Positions 10,290 through 22,363 of a stretch of DNA of 64,000 nucleotides are shown piece by piece (positions within the stretch are counted from its first letter, which is position 1; every line of letters begins with the position of its first letter). The DNA is from Mikania micrantha. Taxonomy: Eukaryota; Streptophyta; Magnoliopsida; Asterales; Asteraceae. The stretch covers positions 59,533,595-59,597,594 of the forward strand of contig CM018689.1 of the NCBI GenBank assembly GCA_009363875.1, written 5' to 3'. A program made the translations under genes and the position numbers. The notes under the pieces are model-generated. The model searched no databases and was not told the origin of the DNA. It saw only the letters and a program-made list of their open reading frames with translations.

Positions 10290-12045
10290 CGGCCGTTTTT
10301 ATTTATTTTTTATAATTTTTTTCTCACGATATACGAGATTTTATAGGTTTTAATCGTGTACGTCTCTAATGTCGTTTATTTATCGAATAATAGTCGGTAC
10401 CTTTTTAAAGTTTGGATAGTTATTTCATTTTTGCAACTCTATTAAATTTATTGTTTTTTGTTAGTTACTGTAAATTAATTTGCATTATTTATTTGACTTT
10501 ATTAAAAAAGAGTCTCAAAGCAGACAAAATCATTAATAATTGACATAATTTTAGCTAAATTATATTTGTACTTGGAATTTATTAGATCTATTATTTGTTT
10601 TGGTTAAATGCTACTTTAATGTGAATTAAAACAATAAAAACAAAAACGGCAGCTTTGTATTTTCAGATTAATTTAACAAATTCGTATATGATAAATAGGG
10701 TTGTTCATTAAGTATGATTATGAGCTATTCGGTTTATTCGATTGGTTTATTCGGTTTTGAATTTTTTTATCTCTATTCAAACTCAACATGAATTGGTTTG
10801 AATATCATCTAAACCGAATAAATTCGAATTAGAATACGGTTTGGATTTGGATACTTTCCTGTATTTTGGTTCTTAAACTTAAATATTTTACTAGCTTATA
10901 TTCATAATACAACACTTCACACTTAAAAATTAAAAACGATAATAAATTCATCATATCAAATAATATAAATAAATTCCATGTCCTATAAGAAAACCTAAAC
11001 AACCCAAACAACTCAAAATAAATAATGGTTCATTGCCTGCAATCAGATTATTCGGATGCCCGAACAACCAGAATCACAAAAACCAGAAAATGAATATGAT
11101 CTGAATATCTTTATAAAATATAACCATCCGTATGACTTTTTATGATTTGAACATATCTAACACGACCAACCTGAATCAAGATTCAAATCAATTTTTTATG
11201 TTTCAGATACGATTAAGATTTCAATTTTTTTCATATTTTAATTTTTTTTGAAGAGTCCTATAAACATGTTGAGACGACATCGTCAATTATCTCATATTTT
11301 GTAAGTTAACATCGAAAGAAGTTTTTTAACATGTATACACAACAGAAATAACATCATTATAATATTTCGATCTGCAAAGTTATTAAAATTACTAAACCTC
11401 ACGATATAACATGTTTTTCATGATCTCATATGTTTTAAAACAATATTATCTAAAGTTAAGATTATTTTAATAAACTTTTAGGTATTAAAAGTTATCTAAT
11501 GTTTCTTTAGGGGTTAAAATAAACCAAGGATCAAAGCAACTAAAAGCCAAGTTTGTTTTGAACACCTCTCTCATATGGTTATGCTTATTGACCCTTTAAC
11601 TTAACATGATCATGCTTTTTAATCTCTTTTGTTTGTATTAGGCAACCTTTTAACAACAACTTGTAATAATTTACCTCTTTTAAATTGACGTAATTATCCT
11701 TTGGATCCAAAGTCTATTGAAGCCTTTCAAAGGGCACTATTGTCTTTTCCATATAATCATTTTATTGGGTATGAAAGTGACTCGGACCGACCATTAATCT
11801 TATGATTATAACACATAATATTATACGATATCCCTTATCGGCCTTCTTTTGTACCAATTGCCAAAACCAACTAAACTAATACTTTTCTTTTATTTTTATA
11901 TATATATAGTGATTGTATCTTAAAGAATAAACTCTTAAACGTTATCTTGTTCGTCCATTTTAAATCTTGAAAATAAATTTGTGGTTTACATTAAATTGAA
12001 TAAAAATTAGGATTTGAATAAAAAAATATGGTTTAATGTGGAATA
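10290..12045. other. AT-rich interval with hAT-like remnant
   Basis: No gene supported. At 10695-10870 a TAGGGTTGTTCATTAAG start is followed by repeated TATTCGGTTTATTCG and AACCGAATAAATTCG motifs, a probable decayed hAT MITE without a clear right end. The rest is unassigned. Confidence 0.4.
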
Positions 12046-12046
12046 T

Positions 12047-12310
12047 ATATATAGGGAGATTATCAAAAATTAAAACTTTTTTATTGCGTTAACCGAATAA
12101 CTACATCTTATTACTTTGTGGCCCACATTAAAGTAAATCAAAATGTGTAAATTTTTTCTTCTTTTTTAATTAATGTAATTAATATAGGGTTCACTTACAT
12201 TAATAAAAAAATAAAAAAAAACTTACACATTTACATTTACTTTAATATGGGTCCCAAAATAATAAGATATAGTTATTCGGTTAACGCAATAAACATACAC
12301 TATATATATA
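12047..12310. mobile_element. Foldback MITE with about 97-bp arms
   Basis: The left arm (about 12081-12177) begins TTATTGCGTTAACCGAATAA. The right arm (about 12195-12292) ends with its reverse complement, TTATTCGGTTAACGCAATAA. The arms stay complementary almost throughout, through the CCCA...TTAAAGTAAAT stretch and the T-rich run, around a short loop. Flanks are TA-rich (TATATATA on both sides). A transcript would fold into a long hairpin. Confidence 0.75.
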
Positions 12311-12331
12311 AGGTATAGTTTCATTACTAAC

Positions 12332-12880
12332 TAGGGGTGTAAACGAGCCGAGCCGATCCCGAGCTCGTTAAGGCTTGAGCTCGGCTCGTTTAGAAAAATT
12401 AAAGCTCGAGCTCGGCTCGTTAAGATAAATTAGGGCTCGAGCTCGAGCTCGACTCGTTAAAGAATTTTTAGGCTCGAGCTCGGCTCGGCTCGGCTCGAAT
12501 CGTTTAGATTTTATTTATTTAATTTATTTACTTTAATTACTAATTTAATTACATTTATAACTATATTTTATAAATTTAACATAAAATATTTAATTTAAAT
12601 ATATTTATCATAATTTTATATATAAAAATAATTAATTTTATAAATAAACACTTAACATAATAAATAAACACTTAATATAATAAATAAAAATTATATAAAC
12701 AAAAAGCTCGTTAAGGCTCGCGAGCCGGCTCGAGCTCGTTAAGTAAAGCTCGAGCTCGGGCTCGATAACTAAACGAGCCTCACTTTTAGGCTCGGGCTCG
12801 TTAAGGCTCGGCTCGTTCGAGCTTTTTATCGATCCGATCTCGAGCATTTCACGAGCTGCCTTGGTTCGTTTACACCCCTA
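12332..12880. mobile_element. hAT-type MITE with GAGCTCGGCTCG subterminal repeats (549 bp)
   Basis: It starts TAGGGGTGTAAACGA and ends with the exact reverse complement, TCGTTTACACCCCTA. It is flanked by a perfect 8-bp TSD, TTACTAAC (12324-12331 and 12881-12888). Both subterminal zones are filled with GCTCGAGCTCGGCTCG-type motifs in both orientations around an AT-rich centre. No transposase is encoded. TIR and TSD length fit the hAT superfamily. Confidence 0.92.
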
Positions 12881-12888
12881 TTACTAAC

Positions 12889-14159
12889 CCACTTGTAGTG
12901 TGTAAACCCGCCAATCACAGCCAAAATCAAGCCAGAATTTTGGTTTTTTTTTATAATCTTTATTATATATGTAAAAGACTATATTTTTTATGTGTGTTTT
13001 CCAAATTCATCACCGTTTAAGATTTAAAACAAGTGTAAGTTTGCGTTATACTGTAAATATTTGTTTGTTACGATAATTTACACTGATGTAATATCCTAAA
13101 TGGTGCTGATTGATGAATTTGCACAGACACATAAAAGAAGATGTTCTTATATATGTATAATAACGATCATAAAAAAACAAAGATTTGCCTTGATCTTGGT
13201 CGTGGTTGACGGATTTTCATGCTACATGTGGGTTAGTATTTTGATCTCTTACCTATATGTGTAAGTGTGTGTCTAACTTGGTTCTCCTGAACGAATTTCT
13301 ATTTAAGAAGAGTGGGAAGAAATGTTAATCTCTTAATTTTATATCAATGATTGAGGTTACAGTATGTTTTAGCTTGCATAGGTACGGAGTCTGCTTGATA
13401 ATTATCACGTAAGACTTAATCGTTCTTCTATGATAATTATCACGTAAAGATGAAATTATCATGCAAATAAGACTTATCACACATAATGATAATCTCATTT
13501 TTAGGTGATAATTATCATGCAAAACGACTAAGTCTTGTGTGTTAATGATCATGGAGCCATCATATCTGCGCATGCAAAAAACCCTTTATATAGCAACGTA
13601 ATATATATATATATATCATACCACTTATTCGATTATGTATTCATTTGGATTAGTTGCATTTGTTACTAGTATGATTATTTGTTTTGACATTTATTGTGTT
13701 ATGTTATGTTTATGACTATTAAAGTTGTAATGCTTCCGCTGTCTATGGTATTTCCAAAAATATTATTACTTACGACATCTATAATCCTTTCATTTTTCAT
13801 ATTTAACCATCGTTACTATTATTCTTTCATTAATAAGAAATTTTGTCTCAGTCATTTGCTTTTCTTTGATTATACGACATGTATTCAAGGGAATCAAGAG
13901 ACATGTGAAGAATAAAAAAAAGATATTAGTGAGTTTAAATTGGTTATGAAAATAAATAATGTAATTAAGCATTTTGTGTTTCTTTAGTCGATGAATTCCT
14001 TTAATTATGGATTTAGACTTTGTTGTGATTTTTGTAATGATGACACGTTAGTGCTAGTCGGATTGGAGTGTTACAATGCCTATTTAAATCCTTTTAGACT
14101 TTGTTTTTAATTTTAAATTAGATAATCATGTTATCCTTTTCCCAGTAGGATTTCCTTCT
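12889..14159. other. Gene-poor interval with TGATAATTATCA palindromes
   Basis: No gene supported. Between 13395 and 13525 the palindrome TGATAATTATCA occurs three times, each followed by CACGTAA or TGCAAA. Similar GTGATAA motifs recur at 20600-20715, so this may be a worn MITE. Confidence 0.45.
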
Positions 14160-14271
14160 ATGGTGGTTGTGGTGGCTTATGTGAGATCTAGGGAACTAGA
14201 CCTTGGTGACATGACCTGGAAACAGCGGGTTCACACGATTGAGACATTCGTCATTTAAAACAAAAAAAAAT
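14160..14271 (+). mobile_element. 5'-truncated SINE
   Basis: It matches the 3' half of the SINE at 20939-21171 (read on its own strand): GGTGGTTGTGGTGG, ACTAGACCTTGGTGAC, TGACCTGGAAA and ACACGATTGAGA occur in the same order, ending in AAAACAAAAAAAAA. The tRNA-like half is missing. Confidence 0.75.
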
Positions 14272-16480
14272 GGTCCAATTAGCATACCAAGAAGATGACC
14301 GTTTAGATGTTTAATAAATATGATGTTGGGCAACAATTTCCCACAAATAAAAAAGAACAAAAGTCTTCAATGCAAATCTAAAACCTTTAAACAATACACT
14401 AGTCAAAAATATATATTAAAAAATTGTTACTAATTATAAGCACATCTATTTTTAATACATAGGTAATTATAAAATAGTATGCATGATTGTTTTATAAATC
14501 AGTGTCAAAATATATGATGCAAATGATTATATGGTTCTCCAGGGTTTTCATTAAAAAAATTTTGTATGCTATAAAATTCGTAGCGTTCTATTAATTTTTT
14601 TGTGTGAACAGCCACTTGAAGATTTCATAACAAAAAAAAAAAAAGAAAGAAAAAAAAAAAGAAAACTTATTTTCACAATGATCTCCATTCTAAGTTATCA
14701 AATTTGTATTTTCTTTTAATCATCAGGAACAACATTAGCTTCATCTCCCCAAAATTTACATTATTCTCAAAACTCGGTTTTTAATAATACTTACATTTCT
14801 AACTTTATAAGTAAAAGAAAATAAGATAACAAGAAATAATTTTTTATGAGCTTTAAAAAAAGACAAAAATGTTGAGTAATTAAAATACTTTTTATTATTA
14901 TAAGTGTCAAACACGCTATCTCAAAGATTGCTAACAGTTTCACACAAAATTCCGTAAATTAACTGCACCATATATGATCGCAAGAGATATATTAGGATTA
15001 CTTGTTTTACGAAACCGCTCTTTGAAATAATCTGATATATTCTGTCATGTATATTACAAAAATATTTATAAGTCGTTGGATAAGTTTAGATAGTGCAAGA
15101 GAAATTGATCAGGTCATAATCGTGGGTCATATATTAGTCGTAGTTGTAATTGGTAAACAAAAGACGCTATCTGTTGGTCATAATCAGGTTAATATCGGTC
15201 TTTATTGGTCCCTTTTCACATAGTTGTAATTGATCACATTTCTTTTCAACAAATTTAGCAAATAGTGTGTTCCTTATTTTAGACATGTGCAATAAAAATA
15301 ATAAATAACCATTCATGTTTATACAAATATTAAATATGTTATTTTTGTTTCAAATTATCTCCTTACTAAAATTTTGTATTTTATGAATAAACACAAAATA
15401 TATTATAAAAAACAGTTTTATAAATAAAAATAACCTAAGAGTCTAACATGTAAGTTCTATATTATGATATTATTCTTTTAAATAGAATTATATATAAAAC
15501 ATGGAAAATAAATTTTCATATAATCTTGATTTTTATATTATCTTCTTTCTAATTAACAATACAAATCAAATATTAACAATACCTTAATTTTAACTTAATG
15601 AAAAACTTCATTATTTAGTTTTATTTTTCATTTTTGCATTGTTTTAACATATAAAAATCATAATGATGTAAGAAATTAAATTCAAATTTATATATTTAAA
15701 TTACAACACTAGTATATATATTACAAAGAAAAAGAAAAAAAATGAAATGAATTTTTGTTCTTTTAATGAGTTTTTTTCCCTATTCGCGTGAATTCTAGTT
15801 TCTTTACATTTGCTTTTACGATTGAATATGTTTTCAAGTTTTACGATATAGTAACATTTAATTTTGTGACAGAGCGCACTTTAAGGTTTTACATCATATT
15901 GATAGTTGTTGTGATATTTTGTTTATCTATATTCCACAATGCAAAGCTAGTAATCCATTAACTATCACTATTTTATAAAATTTGAATATTATTATTTAGC
16001 AATTATAAAGTAGCATCCTTCATTTGAACTTTTTCGAATAACAATTTAGCATCTTGATATGGAAATAGATTTAATAATAGAAACTAAGATTTAACCGTCT
16101 AGTTTTCTCAATTTACGTTTACGTAACCGTCTATTTCATTCTTTTCTTTTTTTGTTAAAAATTTTTTGCTTAAATATATTATTATTACAAGTATAGCTAA
16201 TGGTATTCATGTGGTGTATCCCTTCTTAGGAGGTAAATGATTCACGTCCTGTATCGTAAATTCTCTTCTAAAAAATATGTAGGAATTCATTTAAATAAAA
16301 AATGAATGTAGGAATTCATTTAAATAAAAATCAACAAGTTACATATAATTAAAGTAGTTATGTTCAATTAACTAGTTTTCTTATCCTAAAAAACACAAGA
16401 AGGATTATTGACCATGAATTAGGTCAACTAAATAGTTTTCTTATCTTACAAAGTCTAAGAAGAATTATTAAACATTAGAT
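14272..16480. other. AT-rich interval, no gene seen
   Basis: Long poly-A/T runs and short duplications (for example TAGGAATTCATTTAAATAAA twice at about 16281-16330). No ORF with recognisable domains. Confidence 0.5.
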
Positions 16481-16489
16481 CATGAGATC

Positions 16490-16760
16490 AAATTTTTAGA
16501 AGGAAAATTTAAAATTTTAGAAGCAAAAATTTGTTAAAGGGTAATTTCGTCATAATCACTTTTCCCTCACATTATTAAACATTCATAACTTTTACATGAG
16601 ATTTTATTTTTTCAAAAAAAATATCATAAATATGAGTATAGTGTTCTTATAAAATATATTTTTTTCTAAGTTCATTGTATCCAATTATCGTCATTGTGTC
16701 TTTGTTAAACGTTTGTGAATAATTATCTTTTTATGTTTTGTTTGTCTTGTTTAAAGATTA
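16490..16760 (+). mobile_element. Remnant related to the Mutator-like element at 61901
   Basis: GTCATAATCAC, TTCCCTCA, CATAACTTTTACAT, GAGTATA and TCATTGTGTCTTTGTTAA follow the same order as TAGTCATAGACAC, TTCCCCCTA, CATAACTTTTACAT, GAGTATATTATTG and TCATTGTGTCTAATTG at 62020-62250. No termini were found here. Confidence 0.4.
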
Positions 16761-16898
16761 TTGTGTTATTTATTTTCGTTATTATATCATCTTTGCTTAA
16801 CATTATTTATTATGTAATATTATTTTGTCTTTAGGTCTCATTGGAGTAGGTCATAAATTAATTGGCTCAACCTTTTTTTTTTGAACAACAATTGGATC

Positions 16899-17123
16899 AG
16901 CTTTTTTTATACAGCCAACTAATCAACTAGTCCAGATGGACGGAGCCACTAGCCCACCAGCCACCAATTCCAAAAAAAAAACGACCCAAGCACCCGCTCA
17001 AAGGTATGACGGTGGAAGGCCAGTAAAACCGGGTGGAATCAAGAATCGAACCCATGACCTGAGTCTCCTATCACTTCCTACATACTTCAATCTTAACATT
17101 AGGACAAGGCATCTTTGGTTTAG
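16899..17123 (-). mobile_element. tRNA-related SINE with TSD
   Basis: Flanked by the 9-bp direct repeat CAATTGGAT (16890-16898 and 17124-17132). On the minus strand a tRNA-like head includes a B-box-like GGTTCGATTCT within TCATGGGTTCGATTCTTG, and the other end (plus-strand left) carries a T-run, i.e. a poly-A tail. The A box is degenerate. Confidence 0.6.
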
Positions 17124-17139
17124 CAATTGGATAAACTAA

Positions 17140-17890
17140 AGAAAGAAAAAAACATGTGCGAGAATTGTGAGAATTAATCCTAGCCGTGTTCCTGCATTAG
17201 GCGTTGGGGGGCCCATCGGTGCTGACTCCAACCGCGTGGAACCACCAAAACCATTCCAAAACGGCTCATTCTTGTAGTTGTGTGTTCTCCCACGATATTT
17301 ACTTTGACTCCATTACATTGCCATTTAATCCTATGCTTCCATTGTTACTAATTTGTCCTATTAAATATTAATTAATTAAATAAATTGGTTTCTCATTTGT
17401 CTCATACGCTAACTAAGATTTCAATACGACTTATTCAACCTAGTCATGTTGCAAAATATTTCCTAAATTATTACGACATGTGTGTCTTAAGAGTCATAAA
17501 TATATATACATTGTTTCTTCATATAAATAATAAACTAAATCTATGTGATATATAATCACAACTTGAGTACCAATTATTCATTCTTGTATCATTATCAAAT
17601 GTCTATTCACTAGCATTTAATAGACAAGTAACTTCTAAATATGCAAAGAGTTCAATTTGGGAGTTTAATATATATATAGACTTGAGTTCAAGTTGCTTAT
17701 AAGAATTAAAAATTACAATCTATTGATCATTTGAGAATATGATATGAAATTACAAGGTAAGGTAATGAAGTCTCTTCACGCCTAAGAAAAGATTATAATT
17801 TTTTTGTGTGAATATGTCATCAAATGATAAGACAAGGAAGTCTACTCATTTCACAAAACTAGCAAACAAAATAAAATAAAAAATGCACAC
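17140..17890. other. Unassigned interval
   Basis: No gene supported. A GC-richer patch at 17190-17240 (GGCGTTGGGGGGCCCATCGG) resembles TCGGGCATTGGGGGGCCCGG at about 24436, so it may be a dispersed repeat. Confidence 0.35.
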
Positions 17891-17893
17891 TTA

Positions 17894-18510
17894 GATGGTG
17901 TTTGTTTTTATGAAAAGCTCTTCTAACCTCTTCTTGTTTGTTCAAACATCTTCTAGGTAACCAGCCTCCATCTTCCCCACAATTTCTAGGGTTTTCAGAT
18001 TCTGAGATCGGTCATCCCACTGGCTCCACCGCAGAGCCATCCACCGTCGAGCCATCCACCTGCTCCACCGCATCCCACCACCGCCGAGCCATCCACCGTA
18101 GAGCCATCCACCTGCTCCACCGCACATCTCCACCACCGTCGAGCCTGCTCCACCGCATCCCAAATCGTCGGCGCCCTCCACCATCATCGACCTGCTCACC
18201 GCATTTCTCCACCACCACCATCGAGCCTGCTCCACTACATTTCCCCACCGATCGCGAGGCCTCCACAGCACGCCTCAACCACCACTGCTCCTCCACAGCC
18301 GCCTCAACCACCACCGATGTCTCGTTTATGTTGCTCCGATTTCCCCCTTTGTTGCATAGATTGATGGTGGCGGTGGATCCTCATGCCTTTGACGGTGGCT
18401 GTGGGAATGGTGGATTAAGAAGTGGATTTTTTTAAAAAAGGTTTGCAGGGGTAAAAACAAACCCTCTTCTTGCAGAGGTTTGGTCCACCTCTGAAAAAAC
18501 AAACACCACC
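17894..18510. mobile_element. Harbinger-type MITE, copy A (617 bp)
   Basis: It starts GATGGTGTTTGTTTTTATGA and ends CTGAAAAAACAAACACCACC, flanked by TTA on both sides (17891-17893, 18511-18513), the usual PIF/Harbinger TSD. Its interior is unusually C-rich with short repeats of CCATCCACC and CTCCACCGCA, which makes long ORFs in several frames on both strands; none has a recognisable domain. The right subterminal zone (AGAGGTTTGGTCCACCTCTG) matches the left subterminal zone of copy B at 46511 in inverse orientation. Confidence 0.82.
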
Positions 18511-18517
18511 TTAGACA

Positions 18518-18675
18518 TAGAGGTGCACATATCGGGCTCTTCTTAAAACCAGTTCTGTTTTTAGTCAAGAACCGGTTACGGTTATAGTCAGATTTTGACC
18601 GGTTATGGCTCCGGTTTTGACCAGATAAATGTGGAACCGGTTATGGTAACTCAAGTTATGATTTCTCTGTAAAAC
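18518..18675. mobile_element. hAT MITE fragment with CCGGTTATGG motifs
   Basis: Begins TAGAGGTGCACATATCGGG five bases after the TSD of the neighbouring Harbinger MITE. Repeats of ACCGGTTA and CCGGTTTTGACC follow. No right end or TSD found. Confidence 0.45.
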
Positions 18676-19071
18676 CTAACCGCAATTTTATTTACAATAA
18701 GAAAACACTTACATATGTTCAATCGAACTAAATCATCCTACTAATGGTTCTTACATGTATCTTTTGGTAAGCCAAAAAAATTTAATTGATATAATAGTTC
18801 TTCATTATCTCAAACATGTATCTTTAAACGAAGACACACCTAAAATAAAGAAACATGTTAAACAAAAATATCACTCTGTGTAAGATGAGGCTATGCAAAT
18901 CTTACCTCTATCATATAGGATAAATTAAAAAACTGCTCTTAGAAAGATTCTTAGCTTAAAAAATCACATTTTTTCAAAAAAAAAAAAAAACAGAGAACCT
19001 TAAAAAATTTGGCTGATTCAAAAGGAAACACCCACATATGCTTAGTTCAACTAGTTCACCTTTCTAACGAA

Positions 19072-19806
19072 TAGGGATGTAAACGAACCGAACGTTTAGC
19101 GAGCAGTTCGTGAACCGTTCGTTGGGAAGTTCGTTTATGTTCGTTCGTTTAATAAATGAATGAACACAAACAAGAAATTCTGTTCGTTTAGTTAAATGAA
19201 TGAACATGAACAGAGGTATTGTCCGTTCATTTGTTAATGAATATGGCTGTAAACGAACCGAACGTTTAGCGAACCGTTCGTTGGGAAGTTCGTTTATGTT
19301 CGTTCGTTTAATAAATTAACGAACATAAACAAGAAATTCCGTTTGTTTAGTTAAATGAATAAACATGAACATAGGTCTTGTTCGTTCATTTGTACGTGTT
19401 CGTGAACGTTCGGTAACATGTTTGTTTACGTTCGTTTATGTTCGGTTAAGTTCATTTAGTATATATTTCATTAAATGTATTGTATATTTTTAAATTTTAA
19501 TTTTTAGCTTAATACCATAATATTTAAGTTATATTTAGTTTAATAATACATTATTTAAATTTATATATTTATTAATGATTATCCCCTATGCTTGAGATTA
19601 AGAATGTTGATTTTATTGTTTAAATAATATGTGTTCGTTAACGTTCGTGAACCGTTCGTGAACAAGCTAAATTCCTTAATGAACGAACACGAACAAGAAT
19701 TTCTGTTCGGTTAGCGTTCGTGAACCGTTCGTAAACAAGTTAAAAGTTAAACGAACGAACAATAACAAGGGTTCGTTCGTGTTCGTACAGTTCGTTTACA
19801 ACCCTA
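19072..19806. mobile_element. hAT-type MITE with GTTCGTGAACGTTCG subterminal repeats (735 bp)
   Basis: It starts TAGGGATGTAAACGAAC and ends GTTCGTTTACAACCCTA, with one mismatch between the termini. The 8-bp TSD CTAACGAA is perfect (19064-19071 and 19807-19814). Subterminal zones are dense in AACCGTTCGT, GTTCGTTCG and ACGAACGAAC. The left arm is internally duplicated: the GTAAACGAACCGAACGTTTA block at 19079 returns near 19250. Confidence 0.92.
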
Positions 19807-19814
19807 CTAACGAA

Positions 19815-20930
19815 TTGTACAAAAATCATATTTCTTTGCCAGAAGGATCAACTAGATACAAAAAAGTTCAAAAGATTAATTACAAATAAAAAAATTATTT
19901 CAACGTATTAAATCTATAAGCCAAGTTAAAAAAAAAAATATTGTTTTTGTTATATTCCAAACATATAAAATACACACTAGGTTAGACATTACAAAAAAAA
20001 AGTTAATGGATTTTACAAAAATATTTTACACCAATCTTTTTCAGCGGTTCTAGAACCCTTTATTTTAAGAGAGTAACATCCAATCTACAATCGATGTAAA
20101 TTTTTGATGTAAGTTTTATCAACGACTCGTTGAATCATTCTCCGTCTTACATAATGATATTAAAAGACAATAACATGTTGCGTGAATCAAACAACATTAG
20201 TGTACCATAAATTACAAGGTTTTCCCACTCTTAAATGCCGCAATACACGTTTTAATGCCGAATATAGCACACATAAAACGAAGTTAGTGCCTAGTGGCAA
20301 TAGGCTATGACCCATTGATTATCAACCACGGTTTTTTTAATTAAATTATTAAAATTCTAAAGTTTAAAAATTCCTTGCTTTTTCTAAATGAAACGTGTAC
20401 GATTCCCATGGGACCCAAACCGTCACATTCGAACAAATTTTCGGGTGGAAGAATGGTTATGGAAAGGACATCATACTTATATACATACACCGAATGTTTA
20501 AAATACAAATTGGCCTTGCATGTGAAGTGTATGATATGATGTTTGCGTTATTTAATTACATAACTGTTGATAATTTATGTGTGATATATATAGTCATGCA
20601 GACACAAAGTTATCACGCACAGATAGAGTTACTGTGCTATAAAACATGCGTGATAACTTCTTGTATACGTGATTTTATCATGTAAGACAGTTAACAGTTC
20701 TGTGATAAAATTATACAGACTTCGTACACTTCGTATGCAAATACAATTTTATATTTGAAGTGGATATATATTAGATAAAAGAGTCTTGAAAAAATGGTAC
20801 AAGTAGTTCCCATTTGATACAATAAAGTCACCCGGACCAAACTTCCGTGGAAAATTCACCCAAAGAATAAAGTTAATCGGTTTCCATCTTAGATTTCAAT
20901 CATTTCTTTCGGATCACAAATCAAACACTA
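19815..20930. other. Gene-poor interval with a perfect inverted repeat
   Basis: No supported gene. AAGTTATCACGCA at 20607-20619 and its exact reverse complement TGCGTGATAACTT at 20647-20659 form a 13-bp stem with a 27-nt loop. The 96-codon ORF at 20395-20685 spans it and has no recognisable domain. Confidence 0.5.
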
Positions 20931-20938
20931 TTAAATCT

Positions 20939-21171
20939 TTTTTTTTTTTAACGGCATTTGATCTCAACGTGTAAACCACTGATTTCCAGGTCACGTCACC
21001 AAGGTCTAGTTACCATGACCTCCGTTGAGACCCCACCACCACCCCAGGAGGAAACCGCACCGGAAAACCCCCTGATCTCCCAAGGACCCCTATTTCACCT
21101 TGGGAGGGATTTGAACCCGTGACCTCCCACAGGGAAGTCAAAGGGATAACCATTAGACTAGAAGCCCTTGG
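20939..21171 (-). mobile_element. Full-length tRNA-derived SINE
   Basis: Flanked by a perfect 8-bp TSD, TTAAATCT (20931-20938, 21172-21179). Read on the minus strand it begins GGGCTTCTAGTCTAATGG, which holds an A-box-like TAGTCTAATGG, followed by the B box GGTTCAAATCC inside CACGGGTTCAAATCCC. After a non-tRNA body it ends GCCGTTAAAAAAAAA. Pol III transcription from the internal boxes and LINE-supplied retrotransposition are standard for such elements. A truncated relative lies at 14160. Confidence 0.88.
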
Positions 21172-21179
21172 TTAAATCT

Positions 21180-22360
21180 ATTTTTTTAACCCACCAACTT
21201 CTAAATAATAAATATAATTCGTTTTATATATCATAGAACTTGAATCATTACTATTTGAAAAAAAAAACACGTATTCATCAAAACTTGAATACAATAAGAC
21301 TAAAATATATTCTTTTCTTGAAATTTTATGTTTATCTATTTTATACTAGGTTGAAAAACACATATTTGTAGAATGTGTTTAAGAAATGTGTTTAATAGGC
21401 TCAAAGTCATGAGGGAAGATTTATTTTGATAACTCAGATGACTAAAAGTCTTACGCCAACAACCTTTGAATAATTTATGTCAAAGATAAGTCTTAATAGA
21501 GACATTAGCATATTGTATCTTATGTCTTGTTTTAACATTTCCTTGATTTATTGTCTATCTTAATCTATGTCTGCATTATGCAATATAGACAAGAACCCTA
21601 ACTAAGGATTATTTCAAACAGTCTTAACTGATTCAACACTTACTGATTCAGAGCCTCTTAACTATTCAAACATCTTGCTGATTCAGCACTTAATGGTTCT
21701 GAAGTTACCAAACGGCCCCTTAGTTTGAGATTGTAGTATGATTAGTGGAATTTTTGAGTTGATTAATAACTCAATGACTATATTGTTCTTCAATTCACTT
21801 TTGAAACTAGATGTATCTTTTAAGTTGGTTTAACTTAATATATATTTATCACAAATGATCACTTGACAAAATGAGAGAATGTTAGAAATAACACATTAGT
21901 GTGGTTTTGTGAGTCATTTAATTAAACTTTACCAATATTACATATTTAGTTCTCGACAATTACTTAGAAGTAATCATAAATACGATAAAACGACAAGTAT
22001 GATTTCCCTTACATTTCTATTAATGTTTGAAGAGTTGTTAGAGATCTTTATTGTTTTTCAAAACTCATGATCATTACAAGAGATCTTTAGTATTCCTTGT
22101 AAAAAACTTTAAGAGCATCATCATCCTTTCTATTGATCATCCGTCAAGATTAAAACAACAAATTATAATCAATATGATTTTATGATCGTCGTCATTAAAG
22201 ATCATGTTTCATAAAAGTAAATCTTACTATATTTTGATGTTTGATTATGTTATTAATCTAACAAACATGATTAGATTCTATAATTTTCACTCAAAAATAT
22301 ATAATCAAGAATTTGTACTTGCTATGTTTATATGCGTGATGACATCACTCATATATGACA
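21180..22360. other. Unassigned interval with a possible MITE remnant
   Basis: At 21608-21722 GATTCAACACTTACTGATTC and GATTCAGCACTTAATGG are followed by GTTACCAAACGGCCCCTTA, resembling a common plant DNA-transposon end; no paired end was found. Otherwise no gene. Confidence 0.3.
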
Positions 22361-22363
22361 AAC

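Noticed and set aside
17938..18435. 165-codon plus-strand ORF and overlapping minus-strand ORFs of about 100 codons
   Set aside because: They read short CCACC/CACCG repeats inside a Harbinger MITE in several frames at once; no domain and a biased Ser/Thr/Pro/His composition.
21110..21165. Possible tRNA gene because of GGTTCAAATCC
   Set aside because: It is the B box of the SINE at 20939-21171; no cloverleaf can be completed and the copy has a SINE body, A tail and TSD.
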